Source of the DNA: Pseudomonas sp. ADAK13
GTDB lineage: Bacteria > Pseudomonadota > Gammaproteobacteria > Pseudomonadales > Pseudomonadaceae
Reading direction: 5' to 3'
NCBI RefSeq assembly: GCF_012935715.1
Contig: NZ_CP052860.1
Coordinates: 5,394,001 to 5,458,000, forward strand
DNA length: 64,000 nucleotides
The notes below the pieces were generated by a model. That model made no database searches. It saw only the letters and a program-made list of their open reading frames with translations, and had not been told where the DNA came from. The position numbers and the translations under genes were made by a program. This document shows, in pieces, positions 27,187 to 36,677 of the stretch (the stretch's first letter is position 1; every line of letters begins with the position of its first letter).

Positions 27187-28482
27187 ATGTTTCGCGTCCT
27201 GATTCGCCTGTACCTGATCACCATCGTCACCTTTGCCGCCGCGATCTACCTGGTGCCGCGGGCGGTGATCCAGCTGTTTGAACACCGTTACATGAGCTAC
27301 AACATCGAGCAGTCCCGAGGCATGCAGAGCCTGATCGTCAAGGAGTACCAACGGGTGCCGATGGAGCAGTGGGCCAACGTCACCGTGCGCCTGGCGGCGG
27401 ATTTCGCGCCGCTCAAGGTGCAACTGCTGCGCATCCAGGACGCCAGCTACACCCCGGAAGAACAACGCCTGCTGGAAAAAGACCAGATGGTGATTCGCCT
27501 GGGCGAGTGGGGCTGGGCAGACGACGTCAGCTCGCCCCTGGACGACCAGTTGGTGGTCAAGGTCTCGGTACCGCCGGACCCGCTGGACATGAACCTGCTG
27601 TACTGGAGCATGAACGTGCTGATCGGCGCGGCGCTGCTGGCGTGTCTGCTGGTCTGGCTACGGCCCCACTGGCGCGACCTGGAACGCCTGAAAAGCACGG
27701 CGGCGCAACTCGGCCAGGGCAACCTTGCGGCCCGCACGAAGATTCCCTCCAGCTCCAACATCGGCAGCCTGGCGGCGGTGTTCGACACCATGGCCAATGA
27801 CATCGAGCAACTGCTCAACCAGCAACGGGACTTGCTCAACGCGGTCTCCCATGAACTGCGCACGCCACTCACGCGCCTGGATTTCGGCCTGGCCCTGGCG
27901 CTGTCCGATGAGTTGCCGGCCGCCAGCCGCGAACGCCTGCAAGGCCTGGTGGCACATATTCGTGAACTGGACGAACTGGTGCTGGAGTTGCTGTCCTACA
28001 GCCGCCTGCAAAACCCGGCACAGACGCCGGAGCGGGTGGAAGTGGTGCTGGATGAGTTTATCGACAGCATCCTCGGCAGCGTCGACGATGAACTGGAAAA
28101 CCCCGATATCGTCATGGATGTGGTGCTCGACTGCGCCGTGGAGCGCTTCACCCTGGACCCGCGCCTGACCGCCCGAGCCCTGCAAAACCTGCTGCGCAAC
28201 GCCATGCGGTATTGCGAGCGACGAATTCAGGTGGGGGTGAAGGTGTGCCCCAAGGGCTGCGAGATTTGGGTGGACGATGACGGCATCGGCATTCCGGTTG
28301 ACCAGCGGGAGCGGATTTTCGAGCCGTTCTACCGGCTGGATCGCAGCCGTGACCGGGCCACCGGCGGTTTTGGCCTGGGATTGGCCATCAGTCGGCGGGC
28401 GCTTGAAGCCCAGGGCGGAACATTGACAGCCCAGGGCTCGCCATTGGGCGGCGCACGGTTCCGGCTGTGGCTGCCGAGCTGA
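27187..28482 (+). CDS. RstB-like sensor histidine kinase
   Basis: Inner-membrane sensor kinase of 431 residues. A transmembrane helix at residues 5-25 and a second at about 141-158 enclose a periplasmic sensor of some 115 residues. HAMP follows, then the phospho-acceptor His222 in AVSHELRTPLTRL, and the ATPase with N box (LQNLLRNAMRY), G1 (WVDDDGIGIP) and G2 (GGFGLGLAISRR) motifs. The layout matches RstB/BfmS. Start 3 bp after the regulator stop, so co-translated. Confidence 0.93.
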   Translation: MFRVLIRLYLITIVTFAAAIYLVPRAVIQLFEHRYMSYNIEQSRGMQSLIVKEYQRVPMEQWANVTVRLAADFAPLKVQLLRIQDASYTPEEQRLLEKDQMVIRLGEWGWADDVSSPLDDQLVVKVSVPPDPLDMNLLYWSMNVLIGAALLACLLVWLRPHWRDLERLKSTAAQLGQGNLAARTKIPSSSNIGSLAAVFDTMANDIEQLLNQQRDLLNAVSHELRTPLTRLDFGLALALSDELPAASRERLQGLVAHIRELDELVLELLSYSRLQNPAQTPERVEVVLDEFIDSILGSVDDELENPDIVMDVVLDCAVERFTLDPRLTARALQNLLRNAMRYCERRIQVGVKVCPKGCEIWVDDDGIGIPVDQRERIFEPFYRLDRSRDRATGGFGLGLAISRRALEAQGGTLTAQGSPLGGARFRLWLPS

Positions 28483-28500
28483 AGAACACCACAAAACCAT

Positions 28501-28590
28501 TGTGGGAGCTGGCTTGCCTGCGATAGCGGTGGGTCAGCTTGCATCTTTGTTGACTGATACACCGCCATCGCAGGCAAGCCAGCTCCCACA
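28501..28590. repeat. REP doublet
   Basis: Inverted pair of TGTGGGAGCTGGCTTGCC-type arms about 18 bp after the kinase stop; may act as a transcript-end structure. Confidence 0.9.
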
Positions 28591-28705
28591 TTTGATCTTC
28601 ACTGTTCTTCAGTCCTGTTTTTGGCCGATGCACAGCCTTACCCGCCGTCACACACCCTTGATATAGTTCGGCCCTTATCCCAGCTGCCAGTCAAGGATCA
28701 CTGCC

Positions 28706-29518
28706 ATGTCCGAATACCAAGCGTTTGTCGTCGAACTCAGCGGCAACGTCGCCCATGTGCAGCTCAACCGACCGGAAAAGATCAACGCCATGAACGCGGC
28801 GTTCTGGACCGAGATCATCGACATCTTCCAATGGGTCGAAGACACCGACGCCGTGCGTGCGGTGGTCATCAGCGGTGCCGGCAAGCATTTTTCTTCCGGC
28901 ATCGACCTGATGATGCTGGCCTCGGTGGCCAATGAATTCGGCAAGGACGTAGGTCGCAACGCGCGCCTGCTGCGGCGCAAGATCCTCGAACTGCAAGCCT
29001 CGTTCAACGCCGTCGACAACTGCCGCAAGCCGGTACTCGCGGCGATCCACGGTTACTGCATCGGCGGTGCCATCGACCTGATCAGCGCCTGTGACATGCG
29101 CTACGCCGCCGAAGATGCGCAATTCTCCATCAAGGAAATCGACATCGGCATGGCCGCCGACGTCGGCACCCTGCAACGCCTGCCGCGCATCGTCGGTGAC
29201 GGCATGCTCCGTGAGCTGGCTTACACCGGCCGCCAGTTCGGCGCAGAAGAGGCGCGCAGCATCGGCCTGGTGAATCGGGTGTACAGCGATCACGAGAGCC
29301 TGCTGGCCGGCGTGATGGACATCGCCCGGGAAATCGCCGCCAAATCCCCGATCGCGGTCACCGGCACCAAGGCGATGATCAGCTACATGCGTGACCACAG
29401 CATCAATGATGGTCTGGAATACGTTGCCACCTGGAACTCAGCTATGTTGCAATCCAACGACCTGCGCGTGGCCATCGCGGCCCATATGAGCAAGCAGAAA
29501 CCCGAATTCGTGGATTGA
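28706..29518 (+). CDS. Delta(3,5)-Delta(2,4)-dienoyl-CoA isomerase-like crotonase
   Basis: Crotonase-fold enzyme of 270 residues. Oxyanion-hole segments are SSGIDL (63-68) and CIGGAIDL (118-125). Asp124, Glu144 and Asp152 fall at the spacing of the three catalytic acids of mammalian ECH1 (Asp176, Glu196, Asp204), and the surrounding IGMAADVGTLQRLP is the ECH1 hallmark. It should move double bonds in unsaturated fatty acids with odd-position double bonds during beta-oxidation. It precedes nudC by 6 bp and is probably co-transcribed with it. A plain enoyl-CoA hydratase is less likely. Confidence 0.87.
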   Translation: MSEYQAFVVELSGNVAHVQLNRPEKINAMNAAFWTEIIDIFQWVEDTDAVRAVVISGAGKHFSSGIDLMMLASVANEFGKDVGRNARLLRRKILELQASFNAVDNCRKPVLAAIHGYCIGGAIDLISACDMRYAAEDAQFSIKEIDIGMAADVGTLQRLPRIVGDGMLRELAYTGRQFGAEEARSIGLVNRVYSDHESLLAGVMDIAREIAAKSPIAVTGTKAMISYMRDHSINDGLEYVATWNSAMLQSNDLRVAIAAHMSKQKPEFVD

Positions 29519-29524
29519 CTGAAC

Positions 29525-30358
29525 ATGACCCCAGGCTGGATTACCACAACGCTGCTGGACAACGACGCCCCGGGCGGCTGGGCCGTGGCCCGCAGCCGCG
29601 AAGGCTTTTTGCACGACCAGAACGGCCCGCTGTTCCCCCGGGAATGGCTCAAGCGCCAGGACCTGTCGGTGTTTGCCGAGCATGGCATCGGCCATCTGGA
29701 CGGCGAACCGGTGTACCTGCTGGAACTCAACAGCCCCGCCGATGTGCCGGGCTGTGCCTGGCAGGGCCTGCGGGCGTTCATGCTGCAAGGCGATCATACC
29801 CTGTACAAAGTGCTGGGCTATGCCGCGCAAATCGGCACCTGGGCCCGGGAACACCGGTTTTGCGGCAGTTGTGGCCAGGCGATGGTGCAGGTGCCACGGG
29901 AGCGGGCGATGTTCTGCCAGGCCTGTGACCTGCGCAGCTACCCGCGTATCTCGCCGAGCATGATCGTGCTGGTGACCCGTGGCGACGAGATCCTGCTGGC
30001 CCGCTCGCCGCGCTTTGTCACGGGGGTCTACAGCACCCTGGCAGGGTTTGCCGAGCCGGGTGAGTCTGCCGAAGACTGCCTGATTCGCGAGGTGCGTGAA
30101 GAAGTGCAGGTGGAGGTCAAGAACATCCAGTACATGGGCAGCCAGTGCTGGCCGTTCCCGCACTCGATGATGCTGGGCTTTCACGCCGAGTACGCCGGTG
30201 GCGATATCGTGCCCCAGGCCGACGAGATCGAAGACGCGCAGTGGTTCAACATCCATGAGCTGCCGCCGTTGCCGGCGTCCCGCTCGATTGCGCGCTACCT
30301 GATCGACCTCTACCTGGCCCGTCGTTTAGGCCACGCTGAACCAGTGCTGCCAGGCTAG
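29525..30358 (+). CDS. nudC: NADH pyrophosphatase / NAD-decapping hydrolase NudC
   Basis: Nudix hydrolase of 277 residues that cleaves NADH to NMNH and AMP and removes NAD caps from RNA. A zinc ribbon of four Cys (113, 116, 131, 134) precedes the Nudix box (Gly174 to REVREE, 188-193). The NudC array follows as SQCWPFPHS (206-214), where the textbook SQPWPFPxS has Pro in the third position. Its 3' end overlaps the opposing TSUP gene by 33 bp. Confidence 0.92.
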   Translation: MTPGWITTTLLDNDAPGGWAVARSREGFLHDQNGPLFPREWLKRQDLSVFAEHGIGHLDGEPVYLLELNSPADVPGCAWQGLRAFMLQGDHTLYKVLGYAAQIGTWAREHRFCGSCGQAMVQVPRERAMFCQACDLRSYPRISPSMIVLVTRGDEILLARSPRFVTGVYSTLAGFAEPGESAEDCLIREVREEVQVEVKNIQYMGSQCWPFPHSMMLGFHAEYAGGDIVPQADEIEDAQWFNIHELPPLPASRSIARYLIDLYLARRLGHAEPVLPG

Positions 30359-31105
30359 GCGCACCGTCAGGCCAAGCACCACGGTGATGAACACCGGGCG
30401 AATGAACTTGGCGCCGCCGCTGATTGCGCTGCGTGCGCCAAAGAATGCACCGCACATCACCGAAACGCCCATGCACAGGCCGACAATCCAGTCCACCGAA
30501 CCATTGAAGATGAACACCGTCAGCGCCGCCGCGTTGCTGACGAAGTTCATGCTGCGCGCCACGCCGCTGGCTTTTACCAGGTCGATGGGGTGCAGCAGCA
30601 TGGTACTCACGGTCCAGAACGCCCCGGTGCCCGGGCCGGCCACGCCGTCGTAGAAACCCAGGCCAAAGCCTTGGGTGGATTGCCATTTCTTCTTGATCGG
30701 CGCGTCGTTATCCAGCGCCGCCTTGGGCGTGCCGCCGAACAGCAAATACAAACCGCAGCCGAATACAATCACCGGGAGCATCTTGTTCAGGGTTTCGGCG
30801 GGCAGGTAATGGGCGACGACTGCGCCGGTGAGTGCGCCGATCAGCGTGCCGACGATGGCGTGCACCCACTGGCGTGGATGAAACAGCTTGCGGCGATAGA
30901 AGGTAAAGCTGGCGGTGGCCGAGCCGAAGGTGGAACTGAGTTTGTTGGTGCCCAGCACCAGGTGCGGCGGCATGCCGGCGGTCAGCAGGGCAGGCGTGGT
31001 CAGCAGGCCGCCACCGCCGGCGATGGCGTCGATGAAACCGGCGATGAAGGCAACAACGGCGAGGATCGCCAGGGTGGTGAGGTCAACGCTGAGTTCGAAG
31101 GGCAT
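30326..31105 (-). CDS. TSUP (TauE/SafE) family permease
   Basis: Inner-membrane protein of 259 residues with about eight hydrophobic helices. The first helix contains [19 protein letters not shown], the TSUP family signature, and the second repeat has [12 protein letters not shown], its internal duplicate. Members move sulfonates or other small organic anions; the substrate is unknown here. A TTG six bases upstream is in frame, but the ATG at 31105 is taken as the start. Convergent overlap of 33 bp with nudC. Confidence 0.88.
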   Translation of the reverse strand: MPFELSVDLTTLAILAVVAFIAGFIDAIAGGGGLLTTPALLTAGMPPHLVLGTNKLSSTFGSATASFTFYRRKLFHPRQWVHAIVGTLIGALTGAVVAHYLPAETLNKMLPVIVFGCGLYLLFGGTPKAALDNDAPIKKKWQSTQGFGLGFYDGVAGPGTGAFWTVSTMLLHPIDLVKASGVARSMNFVSNAAALTVFIFNGSVDWIVGLCMGVSVMCGAFFGARSAISGGAKFIRPVFITVVLGLTVRLAWQHWFSVA

Positions 31106-31184
31106 GGGCAAGACTTAGTCGGCAAGGCGCAGAAAGGGCTGCGCGAAAGGCCGGTATCTTACCCATAACCCTCAGGTGTGGGTA

Positions 31185-31904
31185 TCAGGCGTGACGCTTC
31201 TCCCACCATTCCATGCCGGTGCGCCAGATGCAGATTCCCAGGAAGTACGCCGACATCAGCAACCACAGCCCCATCGTCAGCCGATTGGTGTACGGGAAGT
31301 CGATCACCAGCAGCAGGCTGCACAGCAACCAAATGGTCGTTACCGCAATATTGCTCGGCATGAAGCGCTTGACCCGGAACGGGTGCAGGAACTTCATCGG
31401 CGTGACCGTCAGCAACGCCAGGGCGATGACAGTCAACAGGGTGATCCAGGCAGCCGGCTGGATGATGTAGACGCACAGCGCAACCACGTTCCAGGCCGCC
31501 GGGAAGCCCTGGAAGTAATTGTCCTTGCTCTTCATATTCACGTTGCAGAAGCAGAACAGCGACGACACCAGGATCACCGACACCGTAAACAGTGGGGTGA
31601 AGTCCGGCAAGGCGATATAGCGATAGATAAACAATGCCGGGATAAAGACGTACGTCAGGTAATCAATCACCAGGTCCAGCACCGAGCCATCAAAGCTTGG
31701 CAGCACCGTCTGCACATTCACCCGTCGCGCGAGCGAGCCATCTACCCCGTCGACGATCAGGGCCAGCCCCAGCCACAGCAGGCAAGCCTTGGGCTGGTTG
31801 TCGAGCAGTGCCAGAGTGGCCAGGAAGGCCAGCACCACGCCGGTGGCGGTAAAACCATGGGCGCCCCAGGCCTTGAGACGGGCTACATGCAGGGTCGATA
31901 TCAC
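31185..31904 (-). CDS. pcs: Phosphatidylcholine synthase
   Basis: Membrane enzyme of 239 residues condensing choline with CDP-diacylglycerol. The CDP-alcohol phosphotransferase motif is present as D55-G56-x2-A59-R60-x12-G73-x3-D77-x3-D81, the longer spacing typical of Pcs, followed by LTYVFIPA. Several hydrophobic helices follow. The open frame runs to 31976, but the start chosen is GTG at 31904: GGAG lies about ten bases before it, and 239 residues fits known bacterial Pcs lengths (about 240). Expressed alone. It implies that the organism can make phosphatidylcholine from host or plant choline. Confidence 0.87.
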   Translation of the reverse strand: MISTLHVARLKAWGAHGFTATGVVLAFLATLALLDNQPKACLLWLGLALIVDGVDGSLARRVNVQTVLPSFDGSVLDLVIDYLTYVFIPALFIYRYIALPDFTPLFTVSVILVSSLFCFCNVNMKSKDNYFQGFPAAWNVVALCVYIIQPAAWITLLTVIALALLTVTPMKFLHPFRVKRFMPSNIAVTTIWLLCSLLLVIDFPYTNRLTMGLWLLMSAYFLGICIWRTGMEWWEKRHA

Positions 31905-32052
31905 AGGGGCGTTCTCCAAATGGTGAAACAGGGCAGCCGACGGGGTGACACCGTCGAATCTGGCCAGAGTGTGCAAGTATCGACCGGGAAGGGTGGGATA
32001 AGGTTCACCACCCGGCGTAGGTTAAGCGTAGCAAGCGTAAGACGTTTCGGCA

Positions 32053-32979
32053 TCAGCCTTGACGGAACACCAGTGCCTTTAATCCGCTTTGCGGATCGAT
32101 ATCGGGAAATTCCGGCGGGTTTTCCAGCCGCCGGTCAAAGCGCAGGCCAGGCGCTTCGCGGGTTACGCCGTCGATCAGGAAGTCTTCGCCGAAGGCCGGG
32201 TCATTCATGCACGCCAGCACCGTGCCCTGTGCCGTGAGCAAATCCGGCAGGCGGCGCAGCACCCGCTGGTAGTCCTTGGTCAGCAGGAAGCTGCCTTTCT
32301 GGAAGGAAGGCGGGTCGATGATCACCAGGTCATACGGGCCGCTGTGGGTGACTTTGGCCCAGGACTTGAACAGGTCGTGGCCGAGGAAGGTCACCTGGCT
32401 CAGGTCATGGCCATTCAGGCGGTGATTGTCGCGGCCACGGCTCAAGGCACCCCGGGCCATGTCCAGGTTCACCACGTGCTCGGCGCCGCCTTCGATGGCG
32501 GCGACGGAGAACCCGCAGGTGTAGGCAAACAGGTTCAGCACGCGCTGGCCTTGAGCCTGTTCCCGCACCCAGTTGCGCCCGTAGCGCATGTCGAGGAACA
32601 GCCCGCTGTTCTGCTTTTTGCCCAGGTCGATCAGGTAGCGCAGGCCGCCTTCGGTGATGGTCAGTTCGTCGACCGCCTCGCCCAACAGCCATTCGGTGGT
32701 GCTTTGCGGCAAGTAGCGGTGTTGCAGCGCCACGGTATGCGCGCCATAGGACGACCAATCGAACTGCACCAGCATCTGTTTTAACGCCTCAAGTCCCGAA
32801 GCTTCGGGTTCCTTGAACAGCGAGACCAGCACCACACCTTGCAGCCAGTCCACCGTCAGCTGTTCCAGGCCCGGCCAGCAGCGGCCACGCCCGTGAAACA
32901 GGCGCCGGGTCTCCGTGGGAACGGTGTGCAGGGCGGTCAGCAAATGGGCGTGCAGGGTAGCGAGTGCGTCTGGGGTCAT
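32053..32979 (-). CDS. RlmI-like class I SAM-dependent methyltransferase
   Basis: Methyltransferase of 308 residues. The Rossmann SAM site is VLNLFAYTCGFSVAA followed by an acidic residue in VVNLDMA, and the catalytic-region motif IIDPPSFQKGSF is that of RlmI/RlmK-type 23S rRNA cytosine methyltransferases. The N-terminal PUA domain of RlmI is not obvious, so the RNA target is open. The open frame continues upstream of 32979, but the ATG there (MTPDALATLHAHL) begins the conserved part. No clear Shine-Dalgarno. Divergent from the AceE-type gene across 191 bp, where no further feature was seen. Confidence 0.82.
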   Translation of the reverse strand: MTPDALATLHAHLLTALHTVPTETRRLFHGRGRCWPGLEQLTVDWLQGVVLVSLFKEPEASGLEALKQMLVQFDWSSYGAHTVALQHRYLPQSTTEWLLGEAVDELTITEGGLRYLIDLGKKQNSGLFLDMRYGRNWVREQAQGQRVLNLFAYTCGFSVAAIEGGAEHVVNLDMARGALSRGRDNHRLNGHDLSQVTFLGHDLFKSWAKVTHSGPYDLVIIDPPSFQKGSFLLTKDYQRVLRRLPDLLTAQGTVLACMNDPAFGEDFLIDGVTREAPGLRFDRRLENPPEFPDIDPQSGLKALVFRQG

Positions 32980-33170
32980 CGGGCAACGTCGGTCATTGAG
33001 CGGGCGGCATTTTAAACACAATTGCGGGCTGTCCGGGAGTTGAAGCACAACGTGCTCTGAATCTGTCGATTGGCAGTGATTTGTGCTCAAAACGGTTCGC
33101 GCGACGGCTTACAACAGTCAAAAAATCCCCTGACACCGACATAAACTGGAAAAAAAGCCCGGAGGTGCCC

Positions 33171-35849
33171 ATGAACGGTTTCGCGAGTGCAGTGAGTCAG
33201 ACAGCGATGGACCAGGAAGAACTGGCCGAATGGCGCGATGCCCTGGCCTCCCTGGTGGCCAACGCCGGCGCGGCGCGGGCCCGGGAGATCCTCGACATGC
33301 TGGCGGACGCCGGCGGCGCGCCGCACATCGCCTGGAAGCCCCGGCATGGCACGCCTTACATCAATAGCATCGCCGTGGACCAGCAACCGCCGTTTCCCGG
33401 CGACCTGGCCACCGAAGAACGCCTGGCTTCAGTGGTGCGCTGGAACGCCCTGGCCATGGTGGTGCGCGCCAACCAGGCCTACGGCGAACTGGGAGGGCAT
33501 ATCGCCAGCTACGCCAGCGCAGCGGATTTGTTCGAAGTGGGCTTCAACCACTTTTTCCGCGCCCGCAGCGACGGTTTTGGCGGTGACCTGGTGTTCTACC
33601 AGCCACACTCCGCCCCCGGCATCTATGCCCGAGCCTTCCTTGAGGGCCGTCTGAGCGAGGCCGACCTGGCTCACTATCGCCAGGAAATCGGCGCCGGCAA
33701 GGCGGGCGCCCGGGGCCTGTCCAGCTATCCGCACCCGTGGTTGATGCCGGACTTCTGGCAGTTTCCCACCGGCTCCATGGGCATTGGCCCCATCAGCTCG
33801 ATTTTCCAGGCGCGGTTCATGCGCTACTTGCAGCACCGTGGCTTGCAGGACACCACGGACCGCCACGTCTGGGGCGTGTTCGGCGACGGCGAGATGGACG
33901 AGCCGGAAAGCATGTCGGCCCTGACCCTGGCCGCCCGCGAAGGCCTGGACAACCTGACCTGGGTGGTCAACTGCAACCTGCAACGCCTCGACGGCCCGGT
34001 GCGCGGCAACGGGCGCATCATCGACGAGCTGGAAGCCTTGTTCGCCGGCGCCGGCTGGAACGTGATCAAACTGGTGTGGGGTTCGGACTGGGACGCCTTG
34101 CTGGCCAAGGATACCGATGGCGAACTGGCCCGCACCCTGTCGCAGACGGTGGACGGCCAATTCCAGACCTTCGCCGCCAAGGACGGTGCCTATAACCGTG
34201 AACACTTCTTCGGCCAAAGCGAGGCGCTGTCCAAACTGGTCGAAGGCATGAGCGACGAGCAGATCGACCGCCTCAAGCGCGGCGGCCATGACATGGTCAA
34301 GATTCACGCGGCCTATCACGCTGCACGCCGGGTCAGCGGCAAACCCACGGTGATCCTGGCCCAGACCAAAAAGGGTTTTGGCATGGGCGAGGCCGGGCAG
34401 GGCAAGATGACCACTCACCAGCAGAAGAAGCTCGACCGCGAGGCTTTGATCGCCTTCCGCAATCGCTTCCAGTTGCCGCTGACGGATGAGCAGACCGAGT
34501 CCCTGAGCTTCTACAAACCGGCGCCGGACAGCCTCGAAATGCGTTACCTGCACCAGCGCCGCGCCGACCTCGGCGGGTATGTACCGAGCCGTGGCCAGCA
34601 GGCGCCCGCCGTCAGCGTGCCGCCGGTGTCGGGCTACGGTGCGTTTGCCACCCACGCGGACGGCAAGGAAATGTCCACCACCATGGCCTTTGTGCGCATG
34701 CTCACCAATCTGCTCAAGGACAAGGCCCTCGGCCCACGCATCGTGCCCATCGTCGCCGACGAGGCGCGCACGTTTGGCATGGCCAACCTGTTCAAGCAGA
34801 TCGGTATCTATTCCAGCGTGGGCCAGCGCTACGAGCCGGAAGACATTGGCTCGATTCTCAGCTACCGCGAGGCCACCGACGGGCAGATCCTGGAAGAAGG
34901 CATCAGCGAAGCCAGCGCCATCAGCTCCTGGGTGGCGGCGGCCACCAGTTATTCGGTGCATGGCCTGCGGATGCTGCCGTTTTACATCTACTACTCGATG
35001 TTCGGTTTCCAGCGCGTCGGCGACCTGATCTGGGCCGCTGCCGACCAGCGCGCCCGTGGCTTCCTGCTGGGCGCCACAGCCGGGCGCACCACCCTCGGTG
35101 GCGAAGGCTTGCAGCACCAGGATGGCAGCAGCCACCTGATGGCCGCCACGGTGCCTAATTGCCGCGCCTACGACCCGGCGTTTGCCGGCGAGTTTGCGGT
35201 CATCCTCGACCATGGCATGCGCCAGATGCTGGAGCACGACGTCGACGAGTTCTACTACGTGACCCTGATGAACGAAAACTACCCGCAGCCGAGCCTGCCG
35301 GAGGGTGTCGAAGGGGCGATCATCAAAGGCCTGTACCGGTTGAGCGGGCAGGTGGGCGGCAAGGTGCGCTTGCTCGGTGCCGGCACGCTGGTGCGTGAAG
35401 CCCTGGCGGCGGCGCAGTTGCTGGCAGACGATTGGAAGGTTGAAGCTGAAGTGTTCAGTGTCACCAGCTTCAGCGAACTGGCCCGGGACGCACGCGAGGT
35501 GGAACGCTGGAATCGCCTGCATCCGCAGCAGCCGGCGCGGCGTAGCCACCTGGCGGAGTGCTTGCCCAAGGGCGCGCCGGTGGTGGCGGTGTCTGACTAC
35601 GTGCGGGCGGTGCCGCAAATGATTGGGTCATACGTGGATTCGGCTTATACCGTGCTGGGTACGGATGGTTTTGGTCGCAGCGATACCCGGGCGGCGTTGC
35701 GGGATTTCTTTGAGGTAGATCGCTATCACCTCGTGCTGGCGGCGCTGACGGCGTTGGTGGAGCAGGGGAGTCTGGACAGGCAGGTTTGCCAGCAGGCGAT
35801 AGAGCGTTATGGGGTGCAGACCGATCGCGAGCCGTCCTGGACCTTCTGA
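33171..35849 (+). CDS. Homodimeric 2-oxoacid dehydrogenase E1 (AceE/MdeB-like)
   Basis: Cytoplasmic thiamine-diphosphate enzyme of 892 residues, the full length of AceE-type E1. The TPP motif begins GDGEMDEPES near residue 237 and continues to NCNLQRLDGPV. Other AceE hallmarks are GHIASYASAADLFEVGFNHFF, LSSYPHPWLMPDFWQFPTGSMG and GEGLQHQDGSSH. No E2 or E3 gene is adjacent, whereas pseudomonad aceE is normally next to aceF. This therefore looks like the paralogue known in Pseudomonas putida as MdeB, which acts on 2-oxobutyrate from methionine breakdown. Start ATG at 33171 with GGAGG upstream; the longer open frame is not used. Confidence 0.85.
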   Translation: MNGFASAVSQTAMDQEELAEWRDALASLVANAGAARAREILDMLADAGGAPHIAWKPRHGTPYINSIAVDQQPPFPGDLATEERLASVVRWNALAMVVRANQAYGELGGHIASYASAADLFEVGFNHFFRARSDGFGGDLVFYQPHSAPGIYARAFLEGRLSEADLAHYRQEIGAGKAGARGLSSYPHPWLMPDFWQFPTGSMGIGPISSIFQARFMRYLQHRGLQDTTDRHVWGVFGDGEMDEPESMSALTLAAREGLDNLTWVVNCNLQRLDGPVRGNGRIIDELEALFAGAGWNVIKLVWGSDWDALLAKDTDGELARTLSQTVDGQFQTFAAKDGAYNREHFFGQSEALSKLVEGMSDEQIDRLKRGGHDMVKIHAAYHAARRVSGKPTVILAQTKKGFGMGEAGQGKMTTHQQKKLDREALIAFRNRFQLPLTDEQTESLSFYKPAPDSLEMRYLHQRRADLGGYVPSRGQQAPAVSVPPVSGYGAFATHADGKEMSTTMAFVRMLTNLLKDKALGPRIVPIVADEARTFGMANLFKQIGIYSSVGQRYEPEDIGSILSYREATDGQILEEGISEASAISSWVAAATSYSVHGLRMLPFYIYYSMFGFQRVGDLIWAAADQRARGFLLGATAGRTTLGGEGLQHQDGSSHLMAATVPNCRAYDPAFAGEFAVILDHGMRQMLEHDVDEFYYVTLMNENYPQPSLPEGVEGAIIKGLYRLSGQVGGKVRLLGAGTLVREALAAAQLLADDWKVEAEVFSVTSFSELARDAREVERWNRLHPQQPARRSHLAECLPKGAPVVAVSDYVRAVPQMIGSYVDSAYTVLGTDGFGRSDTRAALRDFFEVDRYHLVLAALTALVEQGSLDRQVCQQAIERYGVQTDREPSWTF

Positions 35850-35865
35850 GCGACAAAGATCTAAA

Positions 35866-35988
35866 TGTGGGAGCGGGCTTGCTGTGGTGAGGGGGCTTGT
35901 CCCCCGTCGGGTTCACCACAGATTGATGGGGCTGCTTCGCAGCCCAACGCGGGGCAAGCCCGCTCGCCACAGCAAGCCCGCTCCCACA
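35866..35988. repeat. 123-bp compound inverted repeat, left copy
   Basis: Outer arms TGTGGGAGCGGGCTTGC and complement, with inner palindromic blocks. It is the reverse complement of 36537-36659 with two mismatches. The pair flanks the DUF1289 gene. Confidence 0.9.
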
Positions 35989-36006
35989 CTGGTTCCGTGT
36001 GGTTGC

Positions 36007-36495
36007 CTAAATACTGGCTATCAACGGCGCCCCAAAAGACTCCCGCAGAAACCCCGGCGCGATGTACCGCTCGTAATGCGCCTCGGACAACAGGAAAAAC
36101 TCCCGATCAATCGCATCCCGCAAATCCGCCAGATTGCGCTCGCGAAACTCCGGCAGCAGCGCCAAGCCATACGCATCCAGCTTGGAAATCACCCGCGCGC
36201 CCCGAGCGATCAACTGATACGCCCAGCAATACGGCGACTGGTGGGGCACAAACCGGATCTTGCGGTCCTCCAGTTGCTGGCGCAGGCGTTGCGGGTTCAG
36301 CACCTGCAGCTTGCTGGTCATCACCTGCACCAGCAGTTGTTCCAGGCGCAGCCACACCGCCTGTTTTTCCTCGGCGTTGTAGCCGTTCCACTGAATCACC
36401 TCATGGTGATAGCGCTTGCAGCCCCGGCACACCAGGTCTCCGTAAACGGTAGAGCACAGGCCGACGCAGGGTGTCTTGATGGTTTGATTGGGCAT
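36007..36495 (-). CDS. DUF1289-containing protein
   Basis: Protein of 162 residues. The N-terminal 50 residues are the DUF1289 Cys motif: CVGLC, then VCRGCKRYHHEVIQWN, which likely binds a metal (Cys at 10, 14, 22 and 25). The remaining 110 residues are charged and helical, without recognised motif. The open frame continues into the adjacent repeat, but the ATG at 36495 (MPNQTIKTP) is the natural start; no strong Shine-Dalgarno is visible. The gene is framed by inverted repeats, so its direction could in principle vary between strains. Confidence 0.8.
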   Translation of the reverse strand: MPNQTIKTPCVGLCSTVYGDLVCRGCKRYHHEVIQWNGYNAEEKQAVWLRLEQLLVQVMTSKLQVLNPQRLRQQLEDRKIRFVPHQSPYCWAYQLIARGARVISKLDAYGLALLPEFRERNLADLRDAIDREFFLLSEAHYERYIAPGFLRESFGAPLIASI

Positions 36496-36536
36496 AAAAA
36501 TAATGTGCAAAGTCTTGTAGAACACCGCGGACCCAA

Positions 36537-36659
36537 TGTGGGAGCGGGCTTGCTGTGGCGAGCGGGCTTGCCCCGCGTTGGGCTGCGAAGCAGCCCCATC
36601 AATCTGTGGTGAACCCGACGGGGGACAAGCCCCCTCACCACAACAAGCCCGCTCCCACC
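36537..36659. repeat. 123-bp compound inverted repeat, right copy
   Basis: Reverse complement of 35866-35988 with two mismatches; lies between the DUF1289 gene and the nrdB stop codon. Confidence 0.9.
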
Positions 36660-36677
36660 TTTGATTTGCGTCGTGGA

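Noticed and set aside
33429..35618. 729-codon frame opposite the AceE-type gene
   Set aside because: Antisense shadow; the sense strand carries all AceE motifs.
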